A DNA stretch of 64,000 nt from contig FWWN02000533.1 of NCBI GenBank assembly GCA_900175165.2, positions 1 to 64,000 of the forward strand. The letters are read 5' to 3'. Numbering within the stretch: position 1 is the stretch's first letter; every line of letters starts with the position of its first letter. The stretch is from Rhizomucor pusillus. Lineage: Eukaryota > Mucoromycota > Mucoromycetes > Mucorales > Lichtheimiaceae. The position numbers and the translations under genes were made by a program. Positions 47,549-59,381 of the stretch are shown here, piece after piece. The notes beneath the pieces were generated by a model. The model was given only the letters and a program-made list of their open reading frames with translations. It did no database searches and was not told where the DNA came from.

Positions 47549-49292
47549 TTATTCTTCATCGCTTTCATCTTGTGGAAGGTCAAAGTATTCAATAATATTC
47601 ATGATTGCTCCGGGGCCCCGGCCCTCCCAATCGTCTTCCAAAGTGACGTTGTTGTCACCGAGCACGTTCAGGCGCTCATTAATGATACGTGTAGTGAAGC
47701 TGCTCTTGCGAGCGCACACGCCAGGTCTACCAGCGATAAAGAGGTCTGAACGGATCGCTAAAAGCTTGTCCAAAATGCCCAGGATGCCACTGTCATGCCC
47801 CGCCTGCGAGGCTGATATTGGTATAACAGTCCAATTGGAAGGCAGGTGCATATCATCGTCGTCCTCATCCTCTCCTTGGTCGTCTATAAGATTGGTGACA
47901 TGCACCGGCAAGTTTTGGTACAGATACTGGATAGCTAGATGATGGTATCTCGTAAAATAGTACGATGAAAAGGAGGCTGACGCGGGATTCAACGATTCGG
48001 TCGTGTTGTTCTCTATAGCTTCTTCGATCGCTTCTTGGCTAAAAACATGCGGGTAATCAGTCAAGAGGAAGATGGCCGGTGTCTTTGGTGACGAGGCAGC
48101 GAAAGTCTTGATGTGTGATTTTAGCAAAGACACAAGCGATTCGGCGCAGCCGACAAGATTTTCTGCCGGCTCAACGCGTTCCGTGCGCCAATGGATTGCC
48201 CAATAGGGTGCCATCTGCCGCGCGATATCATCGGCTACCTGGGTGATCGTTTCACTGTACGGAATTGGCACATCCGCTGCCGGGTGCTGAATAAATGGAT
48301 ATCTGTAATAGAAATCACCGCATTGTCAACAAAACGGTCGATCCATGTACGACTAAAAATAGCTCCTGCCTTTTACCTTCTGTCATAGTAAACGCTGAGT
48401 ACTTCGAGATTTTGGGTGACAAAGGAGAAATCGTCTTCCGTATACTGCCGCTGCCGATGTTTCTGACTGATTCCATTATCATCTTGGACGTCGTCGTCAA
48501 CAAGTGCTGTATTCGTCGTTTTGCCAGTCAAGAATTCGCGGATGATCTTTTGATACGGCCGACGTCGCTGAGCGTTACCGCTATCTTGCAAATACAGACT
48601 CCTTTCCGGCAAAGTATTCATATTCATCAGTGGTGCCAGGCAATTATCCGTCTCACCGAGGTTTTTGTGCTGACTCCGGCCTAGATGGATGTGGAGTGTC
48701 TGCGACTTTGCGCGTACCCCAAGTGCGTTACGTTCCTTGAGCCACGCCTTAAAATCTGACATGGTTATGTAGCGAAAATATTGGCTATTGTCTTTAGCCC
48801 ATTGTTCCGAGTAATACAGCGAGAAATTGTGTTCCTGGCATGCACCCAATCGAGAGCCGCCGACGTTCGGAAGGACGATCGTCCTGTTTATCATGCCGGC
48901 CATGAATGCGAGCTGGCGGAAATGCATCTGTGCTTTCGACTCTGCATGCGGGCGCCACCATCGTGTTTAGTATATCCAATTATGCTAATTACTTTCTTGC
49001 CTTAATTACCTTGCTCCATGATAAACACCGGTAACAAAAATCTGCATGGACCGCCGCAAAACCTGGCGTCGATGCGATCCCGGGCTTTTGCTATCCTTGG
49101 GTCGCTCTCATCGTATCGAAGCATAGGGTCAATATGAATAATTTCGTTGTTATCTTCAGCTGCCGCTGCGGCTGCTCCGGGCAGCGTCCTTGACATGTCG
49201 CTGAATATCGCTTGCCACCTGAAGGTGATTGTGACAACAGCGATGAACAGGATCAGCAACAGGGACAGCTGTATTCGTCCCAACGCATGCAT
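47549..49292 (-). CDS. protein O-fucosyltransferase-like type II membrane protein
   Basis: Probable GDP-fucose-dependent glycosyltransferase of the secretory pathway. Start at the ATG ending at 49292: MHALGRIQLSLLLILFIAVVTITFR, a short cytoplasmic end plus signal anchor. Then a stem region, RFCGGPCRFLLPVFIMEQ, the QLAFMAGMINRTIVLPNVGGSRLG segment resembling the conserved N-terminal part of O-fucosyltransferases, a variable middle, and YWAIHWRTER, the conserved HWRxE active-site motif. Later LFLTDYPHVF-like and the C-terminal RSDLFIAGRPGVCARKSSFTTRI block. Three exons. Fungal members of this family are poorly studied; fucose-containing wall polymers of Mucoromycota make a wall role plausible. 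Confidence 0.78.
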
Positions 49293-50232
49293 GTCTTTCA
49301 GTGGAAACCAGAACCAAGTGGAAGAGTGAAAGAAAGGAAAGGAAAGGAAGAAAGAACAACTAAATAGAAAATGCGTACCGAGTGGCCAAAAGGGATTTGC
49401 AGAGGGATCTGCAGCTAACCTTTTATGGTCTAGCGCGGGTCTCGTTGTCCACGTCAATCCCCGACGGATTCATTGCCCAATTTCTCCGCCGTCTTTGGGC
49501 AGGGCCAACGATGGTAGGTTATTTTCTGCTGTCTTGTTTGTGCACAAAGCCGATTTGCCAAGAGCTTTTATCGACAGCCATGTATACAACTAAATTTTCC
49601 ATAATATGTATTCTATATTACCTTTCTGCATATACATCATTATCACGCTCTTTTTGTGAGTTCTTGGCCATATATGATACGCAATAACAAAATAATATGC
49701 AAATCTTGTTTTAGCCATGTATGAATGTTGCCAAGTCTGGCTAATTTTTCCTTTTCTCCTCGGTTGTTGCCAAATACCCGATCTCAATAGATATCGTTAT
49801 ATTACGATCTGCTCTTTCTCACACCAATGCGCAGCGATAGCAGTATTCCCTGTTGCACATTGACTCGAGTTCATGACACACAAGAATTGGCAGTATGAAC
49901 TCAATTATGCGCTCTAACCCTATAATAGTCAAGCCAAAATGACATCGTATCTGAATGATTTGCCACGTATGTGTGCGTCTGCACCTGGCTTTGTTTGGAA
50001 TGTTATCTGTGCTCTGTTCCAGGTAGCAGCGCTCGCACGTGCCTTAACGCATACCATCTTTTGTTAGGAACAACAATGTAATCATCACACTATTTTAACA
50101 TTATATGTACTACGTGCCAGCTAAGAACGAGCGTTAAGTGGTATTCAAAAATAACAAATAATTTGTTGTCAAATTTACAAAAAATGGGCAAAAATGGGGA
50201 AAAAGATTTAGAGAGAGAAAAAAAGTGTAATA
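49293..50232. promoter_or_regulatory. promoter of the fucosyltransferase-like gene and 3' flank of the Rax2-like gene
   Basis: About 940 bases with no recognisable coding or RNA gene. A/T-rich from about 49560 to 50220, with purine-rich runs on the plus strand near 49320-49350 just upstream of the fucosyltransferase start. Confidence 0.45.
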
Positions 50233-53200
50233 TTATGTGCTCGTAGCTGCCGGGGCTCTTTCAACGTAGTTACTTGGGAATACACCTTGCATTGGACCTT
50301 CTTCACCGTTGTCCTTGTATCCCATCCACCAGATATCATCGCTTCTGTCCACCACAATGATCGGATCGCCCTTGTCAAATCCAAGCTCACCGTGCTCTCT
50401 GGCGTTAAAGTCGAACTTTGCATAGTACAGGTTAGGATGGTCTTCTGTACACGGCAGATCGTCAGCATTGTTACGTGCAGCGGCTTCCATAGCTGCCTGG
50501 AAATCTTTGTGGTACTTCTTGTTGCCACCGGTGTCCTTGCTTTGAGCAGCACTTGCCGCTGGACCCTGCTCTCGTGACGATAAAAAGTCTTGGACCATGC
50601 GTTTGGATGCAGCGCGACCGTCAAGGGCCGAGTGATTGTTGTTTGCAGCACTAGACGACTTGTTACTATCCGCTGCACTGAGTGTTGCGGCAACGGCAGA
50701 GGCACCAGCCGCGTCAACAGCGATAGCAGCAGCAACGTCAGCGACACCGTCATCGGCGGATGCAGTAGTAACACCGTGGTGCACAGCAGGGGAGGCATTG
50801 TCTGCAGAGGATGCTCCAATATCAGATGCCGCCGCGTACAAGTCATCAAATGAGGTTGTGAACATCGCCTTGGACGCTGTTTCCGTGCTTATATCTGTAA
50901 TATGAGCAGCTGAAGGCTTCTCCGGACTTGCAACTGGCGAAGCTTCTTGGATCTTGATATCAAAACTGGTATTGAGAGGAGTAGGTCCATCAGACCAACG
51001 GAACGAACTCGTCTTGAATAAATCGTGGTCCATAAAAGATAGTTCAGAAGGTGCTGTCTCTGGCTTTTTATCTGCGACTTGCTCTGCTACTTCAGCTACT
51101 TGCGGTTTCCTTTCCTCCTTCTCGTCTTTTTCTTCCTCTACTTCGTGCTTGTTCTTTGGTATCTCTTCATGCTGTTTGACTTCATCGTAGCGACTTTCTG
51201 ATGTATCCGTGGCCAAGACATTGATAGGAACTTGCTGAGTACCGTCGTTCGACAAGGATCGTTCGTTAGTTGCGATGCCTGCATACTTGTCGTTGTAATC
51301 AGCCAAGCTAAACATCGATAGAACTTGCTTAGCATTATCGGCGTCATCATTGTTCGTAGCAGAACGGTCGTAGGTTGCATTGCTGCCCTGAATCTGGTCA
51401 TACTCTGACAGCGTGAACGAAGAAGATGCTTCCTTGGTATCAAGACCAGCCGACAAGAAATTGTCTCTAGTCGTTATACCAGAGTACTTGTCGTTACTCT
51501 CGTTCAACGTAAATGAAGACAGATCCAGATTCGAAGAATACTGTCTAGAGCTCGCTCTTGATCCGTTGGGGCTGTAGTTCAGCTTCACTGTTCCCTGAGA
51601 CGATGTAGATGCCATGGATGATCGCTGCGCTGCTTCGGCGCCAGCAACAATTGCAGCGGTTGCTTTGGCATTGTCGGCATCCGGGGCAGTAGTCCATCGA
51701 GCGATATCAGGATCTGACGAGAAATCATCCACCATAGAAGGCCGAACGTTGCCAAATACATCGCTTTGATCGAGCATGGATGTGACATCTGAGTACATTG
51801 TGACAGGTCGCACTGCAGCGACACCTTGGGCCGAGTGCGTCGTGTAGTTTGTCCAGCGTACAGTTGACGAAGCTTGTACTTCTTCTTCAGTGAATGTCGA
51901 TCTAGATAAAGTTGCATGTGTAGCAGGATCAACTGCGCTTTCGCGATCTACAGCACCTGCCACAGGCATAACCATGGCGGTACCCATAGCTGCAGCGCTG
52001 TTTACGCCAGCGTTAGTCCATCGGACCGTGTTGCCAGCTTGTTCCGTCTCGGATGATGTGCTGGAGCGGTTGGCACCGGCGGTTGCAGGTACAGCCAAGA
52101 ACGACGGCGATGCTGGTTTATCGATTGTAGCTGTCCCTATTTCGGCTGCTGGTGCGGTTGTCCAACGAACAGCAGACGATGCTTGCGGTTCGGCATTGTC
52201 GATGTTGGCATACAAGTTGTCATGCAAACCTGTAGCAGTAATAGCAGCGGTGCCAATGGATGGAGCGACAGCCGACGATTGGGAAAGATAACTCGATGTA
52301 ACACCACCTTGCGCAACAGACAATGTATTATCATCGCTAACAGCTACACCGACCGCAGATCCTCGGAAAGGGTTGTATGAGTTTCGAACATTTGTCTGGG
52401 CGGGACCGCTGTTGTTGTACTGGTATACATTGCTGGGTGCGGCCGCATCAGGATGCTGTTCTTGTTGCTTTATATCACTACTGGTATTGGTGGCAGCTAC
52501 TGCGCCTGCTGCTGCTGTCACTGCTGCAGCTGCTGTGAATCCACCCAACGCGGCACCGGGAGTCTTCGTGTTTTCCGTCATTTCACGCTGTGTATCTGCA
52601 AACGATTGATAAACAGCTCCGGTGGAAGGCGTCTCGTCCTCAAATTGTCGTTTCTTCTCTTCCGTGGACAACGTTCCAGCAACAGCTGCGGCATCCAGCA
52701 TCGCAAGAAGCGATTCAGGACGTCGCGGAGGCTTTCCATAGTAAGACGCAGGGTTGGCTGCCGGATCCACCTTGGCTTCACGTCGTCTTTTAGCAAACAG
52801 AACACCCAGGGCGCAGAAAACGATCAGGAACACGATGCCTAAAGCGGCAGCGATGGAAACCAGTACAACAAGCGGTGCTGGCAAGAAAGCTGGAAAAGTA
52901 AAAAGTAAGGGTTAATATACATACCACATTTCGTACCAATCGCCCTCTTTCAAACTTACATGTAATCGTCAAAGTTGGGAAATAGGATTGGAAAAATACA
53001 TTGGCTACAGCGCCTGCAGTGCCATTAGTAGCCGACGATACAAAGTATGGTATCCACCGTGAACCATCGTAAAATGCACTGCTAACGTTTCCGTAACTGT
53101 CAAGGTTAAGTAAACCAGTTACTAGTAAAACACTTTCCGTGCTTCCTTCCAGATTGACACTCGGTCCTCCTTGCTTGACGGGCAAAACTGTTATTTGATT

Positions 53201-56200
53201 TATGCTACTACCAGAGCCCAGTGTCGCATTGCTTGGCGTGCTAAATTGCTGTCCATCCCAGACTCGTATGTACGCGCTGTCGTTTACTCTGATGAAAGTA
53301 TATTTTTAGGCCTGGCACTAGGTTGGCAATGTTCACCAACAAACTTACCGGCCCGCTATAAATGTCTTTTGTGTTTTGCTGTCATATGAAACTGCAGTCG
53401 ATGCGCCAGGCAAACCAGCATCGCTGGTCACAGGAGCAAACGTGTTCCAGTCGTTCGAGTTGTAATCAAATTGCGCGATGGGCACAGTAGTACCACCCAA
53501 GGTCAAATTGCCAGCTACGATCAGCTTATCCTGCATAAAATAGCATCCTTAGTAAGTCTATATGTATCCTTCGTAAAGATAATAGAGAAAATCACTTGCC
53601 CCTGTGAAAGTAAAATCCAATACTTCACCGCCAACACCGGAATCACCAAGGTTGTTCCATTGATGGCTGCTAGCGTCAAGCACACAAATGCTTTCGCAGG
53701 TAAGCGAACCAGCGGTCCTAAAGTTACCACCCACTACAATGTCGCCGTTGGCTGGATTGGTGAGAATTCTATTGATCCTGGCCGCAGTACCATCGTCTGC
53801 TGCTCGCAATATGAATATTATGGGCTCAAATCACTGTTACAGAGTTTTCCGATAACTTACTATGTAGATCAGGCACAGGCACGGACGTGCGGTTGACGAG
53901 ATCGTATACAGCGATACTGCTAATATTTGTGCCCTTGGTAACAGTAAACGATCCTCCTATGTAGAGATAATCATTGTGGACCGTCATTGTATTCACAGAT
54001 CCTTGCCAGTTGTTGCTGAGAGCGGTCCAGATTCCATTTTCGTACAATGCCACATTCTGTACATTGCCTTGAAGTGCAAATTGTCCACCAAGGATGGTGA
54101 CTGTTGTGTTTCCGTTCTTTTTATCGTTCCAAAATGCCCCAGTGGTGATAGCAAATGATTGCGATGCGTCAGGATACACTGGGAAAGACGCTAGGCTCAC
54201 ATTGCTATTGATAAACGAGAAACCACGCGCTTGATGTCGCTGTGCAGCTTTGATGTTGCCAACTATTAAGCTTGTTCCATTTTGCAACTTGTACGATCCG
54301 AAAACGGGACCCGAAATATACGGTCCATCGACACTCCAAGCATTAGATGAGGTGTTCCACCACGCATTACCAGCTGTTGCATTCGCTATCGTCGTCTTCT
54401 CGTCAGTGTAGAAACCAGTGTGGTTGCCTGAAGCAATAATGGCAGCGGCGTCTGATGGTGACTGATAGAATGCTTCTACGAGGCCGTTTACACCACCAGC
54501 GAGTGAGTGCCAACTGCCATTGTTGGTATTATAGCGGGCTACGTTGTTGAGCACAGTTTTTGCACCACTTGCTACGGACTGGAAGGATCCACCAATATAT
54601 AAGTCAGCATTGTTTCGATAAAATGCGTTGACGGGGCCGTTGAGTCCATTGTTGGTCAGAGGGACGAGCTGGTTCTTTGTAGAATCAAAAAGCACTATGT
54701 TTTGATACGTCTTGTTGGTCGAAGTGTACGAAAAATTACCGCCGATATAAATATTTCCATCAGATGCATCCAAGGCATTCACAGTAGACATGTATGGTAC
54801 ATTGTCTAATTTATAAGAATCAGGAAAAAACACAATTTGCTGATATTCAGTATAAATATATATGACAACTTACCAGGTAAAGGACCGTAGGCGCCAGTCA
54901 AGGTACCATTTCCACTCGTGCTCGACGGTGCAGCCTTTTGATCTGGAGTGAACGCTAGCAAGCTTGTTAGTGTCCCATTGGATGGAACTTTGACAAACTG
55001 CACTGCTTGGGCCGTGATTACTGCGTTTCCGCTTTTCGGTTTCGTCGCATTATGTGCTACTCCAACGGTGACATATGGTCGGAAGGCGGATGAAGCTCCT
55101 TCTATCGGACCAGAATATACAAGTGTCGAGCTAGTCTTGGTATTGCTGAGATCCACAGTCGTTACTGTTGAATTGCCGTCCGTCGGATACACCGTGACAT
55201 CCACCTGTGTTCTCTGTGCACAATCGGTCGTACACTTTGGAAAATAGAAGTAGACTTCGTATATGCCAGACTCTGGAAGATTGGGTATAAAATCAATAGA
55301 TGCGGTGGATGAACTAAGCTTGCTCGCTTCAATCGCAGTGCTTAATATGTATTGATATGATCCTGAGACCTGGCTGGACTTCCATGATCCGGTCGTTCTC
55401 ACTTGCGTCTGATTCGTGCTAGATCCGCAAGTTGCCCCGTTCAGTGATTGCACCGCATATACAAAGATTTCTGGTCAAAAATGTATATTTTAGCCGCATA
55501 CGCGTTGATATCACCACGATCACGCGACGTACCTCGCTGAAATATCTCGATACTGGCCAATCCACCGCCCGAGCCATACCATGAGGAAATTTGCACACGT
55601 ATACCAGAAGCGAGTGTCGCGTCCTGAATAACGAAATCCTGGTACTCAATGCTGGCATCGTTGCTAAGTGAGCAGTTGGTGGAGCAGGAACGGCGCTGAT
55701 GGGTGACAGGATCAATGTAAGTGAAATTGAACGGGGTATTGGACGGCAATGCGATCACCCTTAATTATTTACCACGCGTGTTAGATCGCACCATTTGTAA
55801 TAATTAGTTATAAAAGACATCTTACGAGAAATTTTGAGTGCCCCGTCCATCCATGTGCGTGTTTGCGAAACGGATAAGCGATGGCGTCACGGAATATGCA
55901 AAGGTGGCTTGCCAGTAACCAGCTGTGTCGTCCAACAGCAGCCATGGATCACTGTCCAGATCAGATGGACATATTATACTTGAGGGATCGTTGTTTACTG
56001 TTCCAGAGTTCTGGGCAGAGATGGTCTGTAGTTGCAGATCATGGAGGAAAATTAAATGTATGTTCTGAAAAAGGAAATATATGTATAGCACTTACTGCCG
56101 GCGAAGACAAGCTGATGGGTTGACTTGCTGGTGCATAGTTGGTTTGACCATCCGCTGAAGTATCAAACCGACCTCCAAAGAGTATAGATCCGGTCTTGTT

Positions 56201-56800
56201 GTTTTTGGTAATTGCATTGACCGGTCCATTGAGCCCCTTCCAGGGTAGTCCAAACCAAGTTCCGTTTTGCCAAGCAGCGACGCTGCCACCAAAGTATGCT
56301 AACGAATCTGCGTATTGCGGGGAAGGTGCGACGGGTGCCCAGAAAGAACCTCCGGCGTATACGCGTTGCTGATCAGTGTCGCAATACAAAGTGTAAACGG
56401 GACCATCCAGACCCTCAGATAATGCTGACACGGCGCCAGTGTTGAGGTCGATCAAGGCGATGTTGGATACGTTAACTGATCCAAGCTGCATGAAATCGCC
56501 ACCAACACACAAATGGTTGGAATCCATCATACACGAGGCGTAAATGGATCCATTGGTGCTAGAAGACGAGAGTACCTGGAACGTTTCGTTGGTGTATGTG
56601 AGGATAGACGCGGTCGAATCCGGTATTTGTGTCAGCTGCTGTGAATCAGTGTAAAGTGATATGCCGCCATATGGACCTGCAATGCCTATCTGGCCTAGCT
56701 GCTCGAGATCGATTGCTGGATGTGCGACGTAGGATCCGGTTGTAAAAGCAATTGATATCAAGCCAACCAGACACGAATAGTAGCAGCTGACTGGCTTCAT
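50233..56800 (-). CDS. Rax2-like cortical polarity protein with long cytoplasmic tail and SH3 domain
   Basis: About 2,000 residues in nine or more exons. N-terminus MKPVSCYYSCLVGLISIAF is a signal peptide. The extracellular part is built of repeated propeller-type units with GGxF motifs (CVGGDFMQLGSVNVSNIAL, VYAGGSFWAP, IYIGGNFSY, LYIGGSFQSV, IVVGGNFRTAG, IVAGNLTLGG), many N-x-S/T sites, and Cys pairs, matching Rax2 of yeasts, which marks cortical landmarks for bud or hyphal polarity. A single transmembrane span (VVLVSIAAALGIVFLIVF) is followed by KRRR. The cytoplasmic part is roughly 850 residues: Ala/Ser-rich, with repeated VRWT motifs and three FTLxEYxDKY-type repeats, a Lys/Glu-rich stretch, and at the end an SH3 domain (YYAKFDFNAREHGELGFDKG, WWMGY, GVFPSNYVE). 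Yeast Rax2 has only a short tail. Confidence 0.88.
50990..52175 (-). repeat. repeated R-W-T motifs in the Rax2-like cytoplasmic tail
   Basis: On the minus strand five copies of a short motif occur: AVRWTTAP near 52160, TVRWTNAG near 52022, TVRWTNYT near 51857, IARWTTAP near 51698 and a weaker FRWSDGP near 51000. Four are spaced about 45-55 residues apart. Separately, FTLNESNDKYSGI, FTLSEYDQ and FSLADYNDKYAGI occur between about 51240 and 51520. Both sets lie in otherwise low-complexity sequence, so they may be binding sites. Confidence 0.65.
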
Positions 56801-57864
56801 TGCGCTTCGCAGAAGAAAAAGGAACCCGGCTTTGGGGAGTATTAGGGAGGTAAGGTACTAGTAATAATAATAGTAATATGGACGGAAATCTTAAACAAAC
56901 GATTAACTTTAGGGGAGATGCTAATCAAGGCAGAATGTGCCTTTGAACATGAAAAGGAAGGGTGAGTGAGAACCTCTTGAAGGATCGCGCAATCAAGGCA
57001 GGTTCCGGCAAGTGAAAGAAAGGAACGGTATCGGGTTGAAGGAAAGGAGCGGGTAATATGGACAACGAATGCTCTAAAAAGCAGGCAAACTCGAGAAAAG
57101 TCAAGGCACCACATGCATCCACTTTTTGTTGCATGTTACACCAGCTTGCAAAAAAGAAGCAGAACACTTTTTGTCCGCCATGAATAATGGAAACTTGCTT
57201 ACAATGGAAGGCGTTGTCTGATTTAAATGTCCTGGGCTTTGTGGCATCAATCAACTGCTACTATCCACCCTTACTAACCTTCTTCACCTCATCCTGTTGA
57301 AGATTTCGGCGTTACGCCTATCACTCCTTCCTCTCCCTTTTTTCCAGTTGTAGTCTGATAGCAAACCTTTGGTCGGGTACATACTATTCCACCTTATTCG
57401 ATTATGGACACAATATGCTCTTCTGTTTATCTGTATTGGTATTCGCTGAATATCAGCTTCAGAAGAAAGAAGGAACCAAAGGCTATCAAAAGACCTCTAT
57501 CAGCGATCCATCAATACAGGCTGCCATCATAGGAAGTCAAACATCAGGTTTACAGGTAGTGTTAAACCTACTACCCTGGTTGTGATAAGCTAAATGAAAA
57601 AGGAAAGAGAGAGACAGAAAGTAGCACTTATAATGCTCAATTCAATATAGCACCGATAGTACTGAAACCTTTGTAACCTTTTGCTTCAAAATTTGAACTG
57701 ATATATCATTACAGTAAGGTCAAAATTCGATAACAATGAGGACTACATACTACTCCGGAATTTGTAGAATACTAGATAACGAAACTGTTGACAGTATATG
57801 AAGAAAAAGGGAGGGGGAAACCAATCTAGGACTAACTGGAGCTGATTTTCGCGGATTGTTTAAA
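56801..57864. promoter_or_regulatory. upstream region of the Rax2-like gene
   Basis: About 1.06 kb without a supported gene. A minus-strand frame at 56925-57254 and another at 56842-57114 are open but have no recognisable content. Pyrimidine-rich stretches lie upstream of the start. Confidence 0.4.
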
Positions 57865-58560
57865 TCAGATAGTCTTCATTGTACCGATAGCTTTCATATA
57901 GCCTTCATGTTTTTTACGGTCGAGTTCTTCTTGCACTTGGCGATGTATTTCCGGTGGCGGTCCCATCGATTGGATTGATTCATCGATGTCGTTTTCCTCC
58001 CGGCCATCTGGTCGTCCTTCCACTTTAGCTGATCAGTATATATCCTTCCAGCTTCAGCATATTGTAGCGCCCGTTCGGGCTTCTGGCTAACGTTATCGCG
58101 TATTTTTTTTAACTGTTCATGCGTGCTGCTGTAAACCTTGCGCAGTGCAACCAGTTTCTCATCCTCGATTTTGCAACCGTCATCAACCAGGCTTCTTGCT
58201 AACCGTCAGAGCTGCACAACTCGTGGGATCGTTCTAGCAATTGACTGCAAGAAGCTTGATTGGCCAGATATCAGGAACTATGCCATTGCTACGAGCGGAT
58301 CCAGGTCTTCTTCGCCAGAAGGGTCGACATAGCTTTTGATACTCTCCCTGGTGAGCATATAGCAGTTTTCAGCCCAGTTAAGATATGGCGTCTGAAGAAA
58401 TAGTGTTTATCTTCATGCTGAGCAAAGGTATTTGCTAGCTCCTTTGAGGAGACTTCATAGATGCAGATGATAACGAGCACGGGGAATTTCCCGAATTGCT
58501 TGACAATTCTGACAGTTCGGCCATAGAAGTTGGGAATTGCTTCAGTGCTTCAGCAACATG
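57865..58560 (-). pseudogene. probable decayed gene, family not recognised
   Basis: Several protein-like blocks lie in order on the minus strand but in different frames with stops between: YGRTVRIVKQFGKFPVLVII, LNWAENCYMLTRESIKSYVD, LLERSHELCSSD, SLVDDGCKIEDEKLVALRKV, SSTHEQLKKIRDNVSQKPER, then GREENDIDESIQSMGPPPEI and VQEELDRKKHEGYMKAIG before a stop near 57867. The last two blocks are charged and helical. I found no GT-AG introns that join them, so a gene broken by several indels is the simplest reading. A heavily spliced live gene is not excluded. Sequence to about 59044 on the same strand may be its 5' part. Confidence 0.4.
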
Positions 58561-59381
58561 AAGACAGTCCACTCAGGACAAATCAGGACACAAATCATCG
58601 AATAATCATGGGACTTGCTTCGGATAGACAGATAGTGTCAGTCTTGGAGAGACTAATCACGTTTTGCTGATGAAGGAGATTGACACCGATCCATACGCAT
58701 GGATAGGCAAAATGAAGAAAAAGGGAAGAGAAGGCGGAAAAAAGGTATGATGGAGAGAATTTCGTTGTTTAAAGTGCTTACAAACGGGGACAGTCGAATG
58801 GATATACAAGGTCTCTCCTATTTCTTAGATGCACTTGAACAAAGGAAGGGTGAAATATAAAGATGGACGGGCCACTTATAACGCTTTCGATTTGAAAGCA
58901 CGCCTCTGTGCTGTAAACCGCATTCTTCATCTCCTCCACATCAGTTACATAGGCAGTTATTTTCTGTCCGAGAGTGACTACCATCCTCGTCTTCAAAGCA
59001 AATCCCTGCATGCGTTGCCATTTTGTATGACCTGTTTGCTGCAATCAATACTGTACACAACTAGAGCACATGCAAGATAGATCAAATATCTCGAAGAATG
59101 ATGAAAACTCGCCCAATAAAATACGTGAACCTGCCAAAAGTTCATATGTTGATAGCTATATTATACGATCTAGTTAGATATTTGAAAATTGACATGGTAG
59201 GTGAGATAGCTAGAGAACATGATAAGAAGAAAGTTTGTAAAGTGGCCATCTGCCCAAAACCTTAAGAGGGAACACGGAGTCCCAATGAGGACAATCCGTG
59301 CCTTGATCAAATCCATTCCGCTAACGACTTTATTGCTTTTTGCTTCTTAATGACAGCAGCATCTCGTCTTTTCTTGCATCA
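58561..59381. other. upstream region of the CLASP gene
   Basis: Contains a minus-strand open frame at 58778-59044 without recognisable domain, perhaps a remnant of the decayed gene next to it. The last 300 bases are A/T-rich and should hold the CLASP promoter. No RNA gene seen. Confidence 0.35.

Noticed and set aside
50208..50849. 213-codon minus-strand frame overlapping the Rax2-like tail
   Set aside because: Same strand, other frame as the SH3-containing exon; Leu/Thr/Pro-rich shadow without domain.
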